Notes under the pieces: generated by a model
Database searches by the model: none
Seen by the model: the letters and a program-made list of their open reading frames with translations, nothing else
What the model was told of the DNA's origin: nothing
Translations under genes and position numbers: made by a program
In this document: positions 1-10,531 of the stretch, one piece after another
How the letters are laid out: every line of letters starts with the position of its first letter
Numbering within the stretch: the stretch's first letter is position 1
Origin: Anaeramoeba flamelloides
Lineage: Eukaryota > Metamonada > Anaeramoebidae
Direction of reading: 5' to 3'
DNA: 64,000 bases
Assembly: GCA_027625915.1 (NCBI GenBank)
Contig: JANTQA010000029.1
Coordinates: 5,766,001 to 5,830,000 of the forward strand

Positions 1-545
1 TCAAATTAATAATAAAAATAATAAAAATAATAATAGAAATAGACAAAAAATTATTTTAATACAAACAGTTCCTTGATTTTTTGAAACTCATAATATCTGA
101 AAAGGAATATTATATAATCTTTTAAATTTCAAGAAATTTAATAAATAATTTATAAATGAAAAAATAATCATTTTTTTAAGTGTTTTCAAGGATTCAATAT
201 TTAATTTAATATTCTGGTATTTATAAAATAAGATTAATGTTTCAAGGTTACTTGTTCCCACAAACCCTCAAAAATGTACTAAAAGTGTTTTTTCCTCAAA
301 TTAAAAATTTTTACTAATTTTTCTTTTTTTATATTGATCCAACATTCCAAAACAAAAAGGATCAGATCTTTTGACTGAAAATAAATCTTTTATAAATAAA
401 CCACTTTAAAAATGAGAATTATATCTCTAAAGTTAAGAAGTGGATTTCCGTATCTTGTATAATCTTTACCCTTGTGTAAATAATTACTCTATTACCTTTG
501 GGAAAAAAAATAAATAGGAAATATTATTCCCTTAACCAAATCATT
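1..545. repeat. Dispersed repeat R1, copy 1 (partial, runs off the window edge)
   Basis: This stretch is a diverged copy of the right-hand part of a longer repeat that also lies at about 16440-17700 and 50630-51860. Shared landmarks are a segment reading 'aaggattcaatattt' (near 187, 17348 and 51507) and one reading 'ttacctttgg' followed by A-rich DNA (near 490, 17660 and 51812). It ends about 25 bases before the RCC1-BTB start codon, so the gene's promoter must lie in or beside repeat DNA. I see no coding sequence and no terminal inverted repeat. Confidence 0.7.
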
Positions 546-570
546 TTTTCCTTTTAAGAATTTTCAATTT

Positions 571-2484
571 ATGGATCAAAAAATTTATGCATTTGGTGTA
601 AATTCAAATGGTCAGCTGATCAGTGGCCACAACTCTCCTGTTACCACTGTTGTTAGTGTTGAACTTCCTTTCACTGTCTTAAAAATCTCATGCGAAACAA
701 ACCGCACGTTTCTTCTGACAATTGAGAAAGGTTTGCTCTTGGTGGACTTTAAAGAAACAAAATACAAATCAACACAATGGACAGAATTACAGCTACCATT
801 TAATACAAGCCAAGTGCGGGAGATGAAAAGTGGCCACCACCATACTGTGCTTTTGACTTGGGACGGAGACGTAATTGAATATCAATTCAATTATGGAAGA
901 AAAAATACTCAAAAATATGAAGAATATGGAAATTATTTCTTTGATCTTGGCACACAAGTCAAAAAGATCTGTTGTGGTGAAAAATTTACCTTGTATTTGT
1001 GTAGAAACAATGAAGTTTATATTAAAGGTAATACAATGCAAACGGTTCTTCCGATAAAATTACAAATAAACAGAACATTAAATAAAAATGTTCCTATTTG
1101 GCTGAGAACAAATGTGCAAAATGTTTATACTAGCTGCTCATCAAAGCACTTCTTTCTGACCATATACAATAATGGTGTTAAACTATTAGGGTGCGGGCTT
1201 AATCTTGATGGCCAACTTGGGTTGGGTCATTTTTACCGTGTTGATAAACTGAATGAAATTCAGATCGGCTACCAACAAAACAAGCAAACAATCCAATTCA
1301 ACATGGACGAAATTCAAGACATACAATGTAGCGCTTTCCACTCCACTTTGTTAACCAAGTCTGGGAAATTGTTTGTTACGGGGTATCCAAAATGCGCAGG
1401 CTATTTAAATTCATATAATCGGTGGGTCATGATACCCGCATTAAAGAACACCATCATTAAGCAGATTGCAATCGGAAAAGATCGAACTTTAGCTGTCACA
1501 AACAACAACAAGGTGTTGCTGTGGGGCGATCTTGAACAAAACGGTCCCTATTTAAAAAAATTAGATGGCCACAGATGCCAAGCGTTGCCAAATTCCCCTT
1601 TTCAATTTAAAAAAATCTTAAATTCTCATGACATACAAATCGTTTGTGGGTTTCAAAGCTCTTTTGTTATTGGACAAACTTTGCCGAATAATACAATAAA
1701 TTTGGATTTATTAGCCTATTGGAAAAATCAATTTTTCTTAAATAGCCATAAATTTTTTAATTATCAAGTGGACAAACAATGGGTGGAATTTCGAACAAAT
1801 TTAGATTTGGAAACATTAAAAAAAAAATTAATCGAAAGAAACTGTAACAATTTGATCATAGGGCAAATATTACAATGCGTCTTTTCCGGAATATGCAGCT
1901 CCCAAGAGATACAATCACTGTGCATGTTGATATTTGAGAAAAGAATTTATACTCAAAAAAGTGCCCGAGAAGATTTTAAAAAGTTTTATAATTTCAATGA
2001 ATCAAAAGATTTTTTTATCAATGTCATAAAAAAAAATAAATCCATGAAAAATGAAAAGGAAAATAATAAGGAAATTAAATCTATACTTTGTACTGAAATT
2101 AATTCTAATTCTAATGACGAATTGAACGAAAAATTAAATGATGAAAATATGATGGAAAAAATTGAAAAAAACAAAAAATGTAAAAAGAAGATTAAAGTGC
2201 ATAAATTCATATTGTTTGTTAGATCTGGTCTATTTCGTGTATTATTTCAGGATATTACTCAAAGTATTCTCGAAATAAACGATTATTGTAAGAATAGTCG
2301 AAGGAGTCTTGAATTGTTGATTGAATTTCTGTATACCGGGGAATTCAACTTAAAGAAACAAGATGATCTGAAAAAAATATTATTTGATTTGCAAGATTCA
2401 GTGGAATATTACCAACTAAGCGAGTCATCAGAAATATGGGAAAAACTTGAATTAATAGAAAGTATTGTAAAAAGAAAATATTAA
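571..2484 (+). CDS. RCC1-repeat and BTB-domain protein
   Basis: An intronless 637-residue reading frame. Residues about 1-370 look like a seven-bladed RCC1-type propeller: the opening 'YAFGVNSNGQL' and the later 'GCGLNLDGQLGLG' and 'VLLWGD' are typical blade motifs. Residues about 370-480 are less characteristic. A lysine- and glutamate-rich stretch (about 485-545) leads into a C-terminal BTB/POZ domain, with 'VHKFILFVRSGLFRVLF' followed by 'ELLIEFLYTGEF'. The charged stretch appears to sit inside the BTB domain, before its 'VHKF' strand. Known members of this family pair a propeller that binds partners with a BTB domain that dimerises or recruits cullin-3. Which role applies here cannot be read from the sequence. 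The start is the first ATG after an AT-rich leader, the propeller begins directly after it, and the frame ends at TAA. Confidence 0.9.
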   Translation: MDQKIYAFGVNSNGQLISGHNSPVTTVVSVELPFTVLKISCETNRTFLLTIEKGLLLVDFKETKYKSTQWTELQLPFNTSQVREMKSGHHHTVLLTWDGDVIEYQFNYGRKNTQKYEEYGNYFFDLGTQVKKICCGEKFTLYLCRNNEVYIKGNTMQTVLPIKLQINRTLNKNVPIWLRTNVQNVYTSCSSKHFFLTIYNNGVKLLGCGLNLDGQLGLGHFYRVDKLNEIQIGYQQNKQTIQFNMDEIQDIQCSAFHSTLLTKSGKLFVTGYPKCAGYLNSYNRWVMIPALKNTIIKQIAIGKDRTLAVTNNNKVLLWGDLEQNGPYLKKLDGHRCQALPNSPFQFKKILNSHDIQIVCGFQSSFVIGQTLPNNTINLDLLAYWKNQFFLNSHKFFNYQVDKQWVEFRTNLDLETLKKKLIERNCNNLIIGQILQCVFSGICSSQEIQSLCMLIFEKRIYTQKSAREDFKKFYNFNESKDFFINVIKKNKSMKNEKENNKEIKSILCTEINSNSNDELNEKLNDENMMEKIEKNKKCKKKIKVHKFILFVRSGLFRVLFQDITQSILEINDYCKNSRRSLELLIEFLYTGEFNLKKQDDLKKILFDLQDSVEYYQLSESSEIWEKLELIESIVKRKY

Positions 2485-2664
2485 ACCATTTAAATAAATC
2501 CTTCTGTTTTATTCATTTTGAAGATTGTTATAAACTAATAAAAATCTTGTATATATGAAGTCGTTGTCACTGTTTTCGTTTTCCTATTTTGATTTAAACA
2601 AGGAGATTTCTTAAAAATAAAAAAATTTAAAAAATATGAAATTTTTAATTATTATAAACTTAAA

Positions 2665-3900
2665 TTCAAAATTTTCCACATAGTTAAAACAGTTCAAAGG
2701 AATCACGATAATTCAATTTCATTCAAATTGGAAATAATTTTGATTTTTGTAAAAGTATGAAAATCATTGAACCGACCTCGATTTTTTTGGAAATTCTTTA
2801 ATAATTAATTAATTTTGATAAAATTTTAGATTTGATTTTGTTAGCCCAAATATTATTAGAATTATAAGAATAAAAATGGCAGGACTACCAGTTCTTCTAA
2901 ATATTTATTAAAGGGGTTTTAATGTCAAAATAATCACATTTGCCAATCTCAAAAAATATCCAATAATTTTTATTATTAAATATCTGAAATAATTCATTTT
3001 ATAGATTAAGTTAATTTCATCTCAGCAGAAATCATTTTGAGCATTTTATTTAGCTTAAATTCAATTTTAAATTTTATTTGTCGAAAATAAAAACTTTTTG
3101 AAAATCAAAAGTAATATTTGACAAATAAAAAAATATTAACTAAATTTTCAAAGAGAGATGATAAAAATAATCTCCAAAACTCATAATCAACAACAGCTGT
3201 AACAGCACATCTCTTTAAATAATGATTGAGTTTTGAAATATCTCAAAGATGAGAGGAATTATTACCCAATGAAGAAATAGTAAAAAACTTGAAATGAGTC
3301 AATAACTTTTTTTGGTATTAAAAAAGACCCTACTTTACTGATCAATTCACTAAATAGAAGAAATTCATCCAAACATTCTTTTCTTAACAAAAATAACAAA
3401 TAGTTTCCAAACAGGGGAAAATTGAATCCAAACTTTTAATTGAGGTCGATTCATTTTTCATCTAATAGTTTTTTGTTTTCTTTTCATTTTTTGAATTATC
3501 TAATTTGTTTTGTTCAATCAAAAAAAAATATTTACAATTGTTGGTATTATCTTAAAGTTGAGTTCTTTCAAAACCGAAGAACTCAAAAAAAATTAGTTGA
3601 TGGTATCTAGACATTTGATCGATCAATATTTCCTAATAGAATTTAAACAAATTTTCCAATGGATTTTTTTGTTTTGCTATCTCCAAAAATTTCAACACAC
3701 TGATAATTTATTAATATTTATAATTATTAAAATATTTTATTTGTCCTTGTTGTAATAAATAGCCAATTTTTAATATTCCAATTAGCGAATTGTTCCAATT
3801 TGGTATTTATTTGAGGATTTTGTTAATAAAAAATTTTTTTCAAAAATTGAATTTTGGTGTGTTAAAAATTATTAAATTGGCGTTTAAAAAATGGTATCTT
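2665..3900. repeat. Dispersed repeat R2, copy 1 (interrupted)
   Basis: The flanks 2665-2767 and 3454-3900 align with 42320-42870. Landmarks are 'ttttccacatagttaaaacag' compared with 'ttttccacagagtcaaaacag', and 'agaactcaaaaaaaattag' followed by 'tttgatcgatcaat' in both copies. The second copy runs straight through the point where this one is interrupted, so it serves as the empty site. I see no coding potential and cannot assign a class. Confidence 0.7.
2768..3453. mobile_element. 686-bp inverted-repeat insert (M5) in repeat R2
   Basis: The left end reads TGAACCGACCTCGATT. The reverse complement of the right end reads TGAATCGACCTCAATT, which matches at 14 of 16 bases. The homologous repeat at 42.3-42.9 kb lacks the whole segment, which supports insertion rather than chance. 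The interior shows no open frame. It is probably a non-autonomous DNA transposon. The target duplication is unclear, because the junctions read aaatcat|TGAA and TTCA|ttttt. Confidence 0.6.
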
Positions 3901-4721
3901 GAAAAAAAAATCAATTAAAATCGTGATTTTGTAATTTTAGAAAATTTATTTGATTAAATATATATATGATTAATCGTTTCCATTTTTCGTTCTTTCGAAT
4001 TACTTTTTTTGGTAGAATGAATCTTTTCACAAAAAAAAAATAAGTTATTCAAAAAAAAAAAAAAAAAAATTTTTTTTAAAGTAAAGTTACAATTTTACCA
4101 TTGATCTGAGTATATATTTACACTTATATTTTAGTAAAAATTCTTCAAAAAGTCTTTTAGAGTGTTTAAAAAAAAATCTGAGAAATTTGGATTTATATAT
4201 ATTTTTGAAACTTTGTAATAAATCCTCAAAAAATCATAATCATAAGAATTTTTACCAAAAAACAAAAATAAAATTATTAAAAAAAAAAAACCAAATTATT
4301 TGTTTTTATTATTCAGAGAAAAGTGCCGATTGTACCATAAGTGCCCTTTTATTTAAAATTACTTTCCGAAATTTAAGTGTAAAATCATCAATTTCACAAT
4401 TAATAATTGGTGAAAATAATTTCCAACTGTAACAATTTAAAATTATTTTATTACAATTTTTTTTTATTTTGAAAAATTAGTTATTCTTTTCCCTAGGAAG
4501 GGAACTTACCAATAAAAAATGATCAATATTTTCAACTTATTTTCTACTTTTTAACTTTTAATATAATGGACAAAATAGATTTGGTGTTTTATTGATGACA
4601 TAATAATACCTCTTTAAGCAATTAGTAAATGATCTGAATTTTAGAATTGTTGAGATTGAAAGATAAATTAAATATTTTTAATTATTAAATAATTATTTTG
4701 TTTTTTTAACATATTAATATA

Positions 4722-4918
4722 TAGTTAGTTCCACTTTTAAGGCACAAACTTTCAACTTAAACAAAGACACAAAAAAAATCTCAAATTAAGGTCCAAAAGT
4801 CAGATTCTAGTAAAATAAATTGTAAAAAAAAAATATAACAAATTTTGTGTCTTAATTTGAGATTTTTTTGTGCCTTAAATTTCGTTGAAATTTTGTACCT
4901 TAAAAGTGGAACTGACTT
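4722..4918. mobile_element. Miniature inverted-repeat element M1, copy 1 (197 bp)
   Basis: Each end carries the inverted repeat AGTTCCACTTTTAAGG followed by 'cacaaa'-type sequence, and the arms extend far inward, so most of the element can fold into a hairpin. TA dinucleotides flank it at 4720-4721 and 4919-4920. A TA target duplication and short length without a coding frame suggest a non-autonomous Tc1/mariner-type element; the class is inferred from the TA site alone. Two further complete copies lie at 24.8-25.2 kb. Confidence 0.85.
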
Positions 4919-6011
4919 TATTCTTGTTGTAATCTTGTCAGAGTGTCGTTTTTTTTTATTTAAAGTCATGATATAAAATAAAAATTTATAAAATTTTCAA
5001 TTTTTTTCAAAATTTTAATAAAAAAATCCTAATAAAAATTATCCAGAATATATGGGAATAGAGAAAGGCAAAGATATTTTGCTCAATTCTTTGAAAAGTA
5101 TAACAAAAAGCTAACTTTGTTTGTTTTTAATTTTAGAAATAAACTGATAACCTTAAATTTTCTTTTTTTACTTGTATTAAAAAAAAACTTGACTACACTT
5201 TAACCTAATAAAATTCAGTAACACATAATAAGATTAATTTTAAAATTCTTTTTTTAAGAAGCTTTTGGATTATCTGAATTCTAATGAATTTTATTAATAA
5301 TCCTTTAATTAAATTTTATAAATTTTTCAAGATAAAATAGAGACAAATTTCTTAATTATTTTTTTAAAATTGAATTTAAATTAAAAACAAATTATTGAAT
5401 GTTTTTACTTGAGTATTGTAATAGAACAATGAAAAAATATCCCACCGAATTCCTTTATTTGGATTTTTTTAAAAAAAATTATTTAGTAAAAATTCTGTAT
5501 ATGTAGTGTATTTCATAACTTTAATTTAAATCTCTCTCTTTTCCTTCACCAAAAGATACCCAAATTTTGATACAAAATTTTCCAAATAATTATAATCACA
5601 ATATTTTCCATATTTCATGACCTTTTACTACACGAATCATAAAAAACAATAATTACAATTTTCTTCAGAATTTTATACATTCTAAATTTTATTTCTCATT
5701 TAATAAGTGAAAAAAATATCACTATTTAATAATACAAAAAAAAAATAAATTCATATGAAAATAAAAAAAAAAATCAAATAAATTAGTTTTTTAAAAAAAA
5801 ATATCAGCTATTCTAATTGTGAAATTTCTAATTTGGTAAAACTATAAGAAGTATTCTATTGTTGATCGGGGAAAAAACATATTGAATTTATTATATTAAA
5901 ATCTTAGACAAAAAAATAATTTTATTATTAATTGATAATTCAATATACATAAAAAAGATTTATATAAAAAAAGATTTTTAATTTTTTGATCAATCTTTAA
6001 GAGGGAAATTA

Positions 6012-7210
6012 GATTTTTCATTTTTTGAGTAGTCTCATTTCTGTGAAACTGAATTCTTCAAAACATTTATTAAATTAAATACATATATATATTTTAATAA
6101 ATACTAGAGTGGGATATATCCTAGTATAAGATATTTTCATACCAACTAAAAAATGTAAATCAAAAAAAATGATAAAATTGATCAAAAAAATATAAATAAA
6201 AATCATTTATTACTTGATCTTATCTATAAAATATTACACAATAATTTATTCTTTATTTGTTTTTGTTTTTTAATTCTTTATGAAAATACGTTTGTTTGGA
6301 AAATGTTTGAAAAACAAATTACTTTTTATTTCTCAAGAATTTCCGGTATGGATTTAAAAATTCCCTTTTCCTTTAACTCATCTAATTCTAGTTTTAGTTC
6401 AGAAACTCACTTATTTTTTAAATTCTTCTGAGAATAAGGGTTTATTGGATGTATTTGTTTGATTTGATAATTATTTATTTTCCATTCAATTGGAAACTCA
6501 AAATAATTCTGAATCTGATTGAAATTTTTTCTTGAATTTTTCAATTTTTCTGTGTTTATTTCTTTTTAACCTGTTTTTTGATTTTGAGAATTTAACTCCT
6601 TTATTTTAATTTGTGAAATATTATTCTTTAATTTCAGTATTGTTTGAAAAAATATTTGAAAAAAGAATTTAGAAAGCAAATTTGTCAAAAAATGTGTTGT
6701 AAAATAATAATAAATAGTAATGAGGCAAGAAATCCAAGGTAAAAAATTGTTAGGAATCATACAAACGAAGAAAGTAAATAAAACCAATCTTCAAAAATTG
6801 GCTTTGATCGATTTTTTTTTTTTTCATTTTGGATTTCAACAAATCTATTTGGAAAGCTGATCTTTCATTTTTGATCTTCTAAAAGATAAGGTTATGTTTC
6901 AAATACACACCTTTTTCAGGTATATTTTTTTGGGTTTACTCTTCGATTAATTTCACTCATTCGTATAAACACATTTCGAGATCTAAAACTAAATCTAATA
7001 AAACCGAATATTGAATCAAAAAAAAATGTTCCAAATAATTGAAAAATGAAAGATCCAACTCTGAATTACTTTGGGTTCGCTTTCTTTTCACAAATAGAGC
7101 AACAAATGGGATTTTGGTTTCAAAGTTTCAATATCTGCTAGCACCCAAAAAATATTTTTCTCAGTAAGGTTCACACAATTTAAAATTTCTCAAAATTGAA
7201 AATGTACTTC
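6012..7210. repeat. Dispersed repeat R4, copy 1 (about 1.2 kb)
   Basis: The whole segment is colinear with 39911-41110. Shared landmarks are 'cattttttgagt', 'tcctagtataagatattttc', 'acttgatcttatctataaaa' and 'aacacat' near the right end. The better-preserved copy at 40 kb has matching inverted ends, so this is probably a non-autonomous DNA element. AT-rich minus-strand reading frames exist in both copies (6566-6787 and 40444-40755), but their phenylalanine, leucine, isoleucine and lysine bias gives no reason to call them genes. Confidence 0.75.
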
Positions 7211-7573
7211 CTTCCTTTTAAAAAAATTGGAAATTTTTAAAAAAATCTCGGATAATAGGTTTTTTATATTAAAAAAAAAAAAAAAAATCGAAAGAGTAAA
7301 ATTAAGATTGTAATTAATATTTAAAAACTTTATTAAATGATAACAAAAAATAAAATTAGAATTTTTTTTAAAAATCTCTTCTGACTTTAAGGGAAAAAAT
7401 ATTTCCAAATAGAAAAAAAAATTTAAAAAAATAGAACTTCTCTTGAAATTCCAATCCTTGATTAAATTTCAATAAAAAAGAAAAACAAGAAAGAATATAT
7501 ATATATATATATATATAAGATAATAAATAAAAGAAAGAAATAAATGGATGAAAAAGGAATCAATTATATATTG

Positions 7574-10395
7574 TTAATTTTCATTTTTTTCACTATTTGA
7601 ATCATTATTATCAGACAAATTGATATTTTGATTTGAATTTTCATTTTCTTCATTTATTTGTATACCTAAAGATCTTTTCAAATCTTTATTTTCTTTTTCT
7701 AATTGGATTCTTTCTTTTTCAAATTCACCAATTTTCCAGGTAACATCTTGAATTTGGTCTTTTAAATTTTTAATATTATCAAAAGTTGTTGTGACATGAG
7801 ACATCAATTTATTATTTATTTTGATTGATTCTCTATGGTCTAATTTGTGGTCTTCATGTAATGTGAGTTCGTTTAATTTGTTTTCATTTAATTTTAATTC
7901 ATTTTGTGTCTCCTTTTTCACTCTTTGCTTTTTCCTTAATTCCTTTCTTTTCAAATTGGAATAATATAACCCCAAGAATCCAATTATTGCGCCTATGGGC
8001 CAAAAGATGAAAAACAAGATCCCCTTTGTTGCCTGGAATGCCAGTGTGACAAGCCCGATCAGCATTAAAAAGAAACCGATCTGGGCCCTTTCCTCTGCTG
8101 TAAAGATCCCCTGCTCCCAAAAAGTGTCTTTCTTATAGGGCCTTAGGATTGCGACTAAGGTTGCAAAGGAGATCAATAATATTAAGAGGTAAATATTTTT
8201 CCCCATTGAATTTGAGTCCTGAAATATTACAATGGACAAGACGACCAGCAATTTCAAAGTGATTTCGCAGAGCTCGAACCAGTATCTTTTTTCTTTATAA
8301 TTAATGAAAACCCAACCAAACCTTTGGACATAAAATTCGCTGAAATTGGATCTTTTCGCCTTAACGACAATGAATAGAAAGAACATGGGTATACCTAGGC
8401 CATAGAAAATCAAAGAAAAATAATAGAGAGGCAATAGCTTCCGATATTTGGAGTCCTCCGATGAAATTGAAGGATCCACTTGCAAGACCTTTTTCTGCGA
8501 GGCTTCGCTGTAGGTGAAGGAAAATGGTTCTAATGTGATATAGAGCATTGGCAAATAAAAATATTTCAAGGAAAGACTAAATAGCCGATAAAAAAAGATT
8601 CTGATCTTGCCCAGCTTTTCATGGTGGCCTCGGATTTTCAAGACAATGATAATAAAAATGATGGACATGAAAAAGAAAAACCAGAATGGGATAAAAAGCT
8701 GAATGAGCCATTTCCCTGTCCAGTCGATGGATGCGATGCACTGTGGCGAGGCAACAATGCCAAAATCAAAGTTCAGGACTGCAAACCATTTCAGCATCGT
8801 GTCTGTCATACTTTCGGGCCAAGTCAGCCTGAAGGAGATCAATGCGAAAAAGTATTGCAAAAAGGTATAAAAGATCCTCTTTGTAGGGTACGGATCTCGG
8901 AGCACCTTTTTCAATAATTGCTTTCGGAGTAAGAAAATGGTTAATAAGAAAATAAAGATTACAATGAAGAAGAACAGGTATTGGAAAGAGTCTGGGCACT
9001 TTTGGCATGTTTCGTTTAATTCAAAATATCCCGAAACGCATTGCTCGCATATCGAATCGGGGTTTCTTCCATTTTGGCATTTGTCTTCCCCAATGCATAA
9101 CTCTGGCGAGATACATTTGATGCATGAGGTTTGCTGTGTTTTGTTATTGAAATACCCCTCTGGGCATGGGGTGCACTCTGTCATGCCATCTTTTTCGTTG
9201 AATGTGCCCGATGGGCATGATTCGCATCTGTCCCTTTGCTTATTGGGGATATTACCCTTGCTGCATTTCTTACAGCCCGATGCACCGAATTCGTCGTTAT
9301 AGTAACCGTCTGGGCAATCCAGACATGTAAATTTGGTTACCGCGCCTTCGGTATCCGAGTATGTGCCCTTGGGGCATACTTGGCAGGTATTGATAGACAC
9401 TGCTCCCATCAGCCCGGACCACGTTCCAGTTCCGCACAATGTGCAATCGCCTGCATCAAAGCTACCTGTTTTGATATTATAACTACCCTCGGGGCACAAT
9501 TGGCAACTTTCGATCCCGTGGGAGCCATTATTTGGGTTGAATGTCCCCTTAGGGCACACGAGGCATTCGTTGGCCCTTTCCTTCTCAGAATATGTTCCAA
9601 CTCCACATGCGATGCACGTCGATAGTCCCTCTTCTGTATTATATGAGCCCATACTGCAATCTTCGCAATGTGAGTTCCCTTCGGTATCTTGGTACGTTCC
9701 TATAGAGCAATTTAAGCAGCGATTCGATTGTGTGCTTGTGGAATACGTTCCAATGCCGCATTTGAGACAGCCAGTTAGGCCGCTTTCGCTATTGTAGCTC
9801 CCAGGAAGACAATCGTCGCATTGCGATTGCCCAGTGGCATTTTGGTAGGTGCCAATTTTGCACTTTTTACAATACGTGGACTTACTGTAGAATGAATATT
9901 CTCCCTGCTGGCAACTATAGCACTCAGACATCGCCGTGTCATTGTTAAAAAATCCTGGTTCGCAATCAGTGCATTGTTGTGATCTGTCGAGATCTGAATA
10001 TGTACCCATCTTGCATATACCACATTCTGTCGATCCTTCTTCATTTGCAAAAAATCCTTTCCCGCAATCATAACATCTGACTGCCTGTGTTTCGTTTCCA
10101 AATGAACCATATCCACATAGACGACATACGCTTTTACCTAAACTATTTTGGTAAGTGCCCATTATGCAACTATCGCAAATTGTGGAGCCAGTTTCATTAG
10201 AAAATGTTCCTTCGTCACACATTTCACACCCAATGATATGCTTCATGGGTTCGTCACTCCAATATCCTTTGTCACAGGGTTGGCATCCTTCTGTAGTTCC
10301 AATGAATCCCTTTGTACAACTATTTTGTAAAGAGACTAATAAAACATCATTTCCACCTTGTTAATGAAATAATGAAACGTTTGATATAGAAAGAT

Positions 10396-10427
<32 letters not shown>

Positions 10428-10487
10428 GGCATAAAGAAAGAATGATTTAGTCTTTGTAAGATTATTTTTTAAAGTTTTCAGAGAAAA

Positions 10488-10531
<44 letters not shown>

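Larger units (their letters stand above)
2485..7573. other. Intergenic region, repeat-rich, no gene seen
   Basis: This gap lies between the 3' end of the RCC1-BTB gene and the 3' end of the receptor-like gene, so the two genes converge on it. It holds repeat R2 (2665-3900) interrupted by a 686-bp insert (2768-3453), one 197-bp miniature element M1 (4722-4918), and repeat R4 (6012-7210). A TA microsatellite lies at about 7497-7516. The rest is AT-rich, with homopolymer runs and no reading frame of normal amino-acid composition. Confidence 0.7.

Noticed and set aside
8621-9797. Several plus-strand reading frames of 80-130 codons
   Set aside because: They lie opposite the Cys-rich exon of the receptor-like gene. 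Their length reflects the higher GC content and repeat periodicity of the real coding strand.
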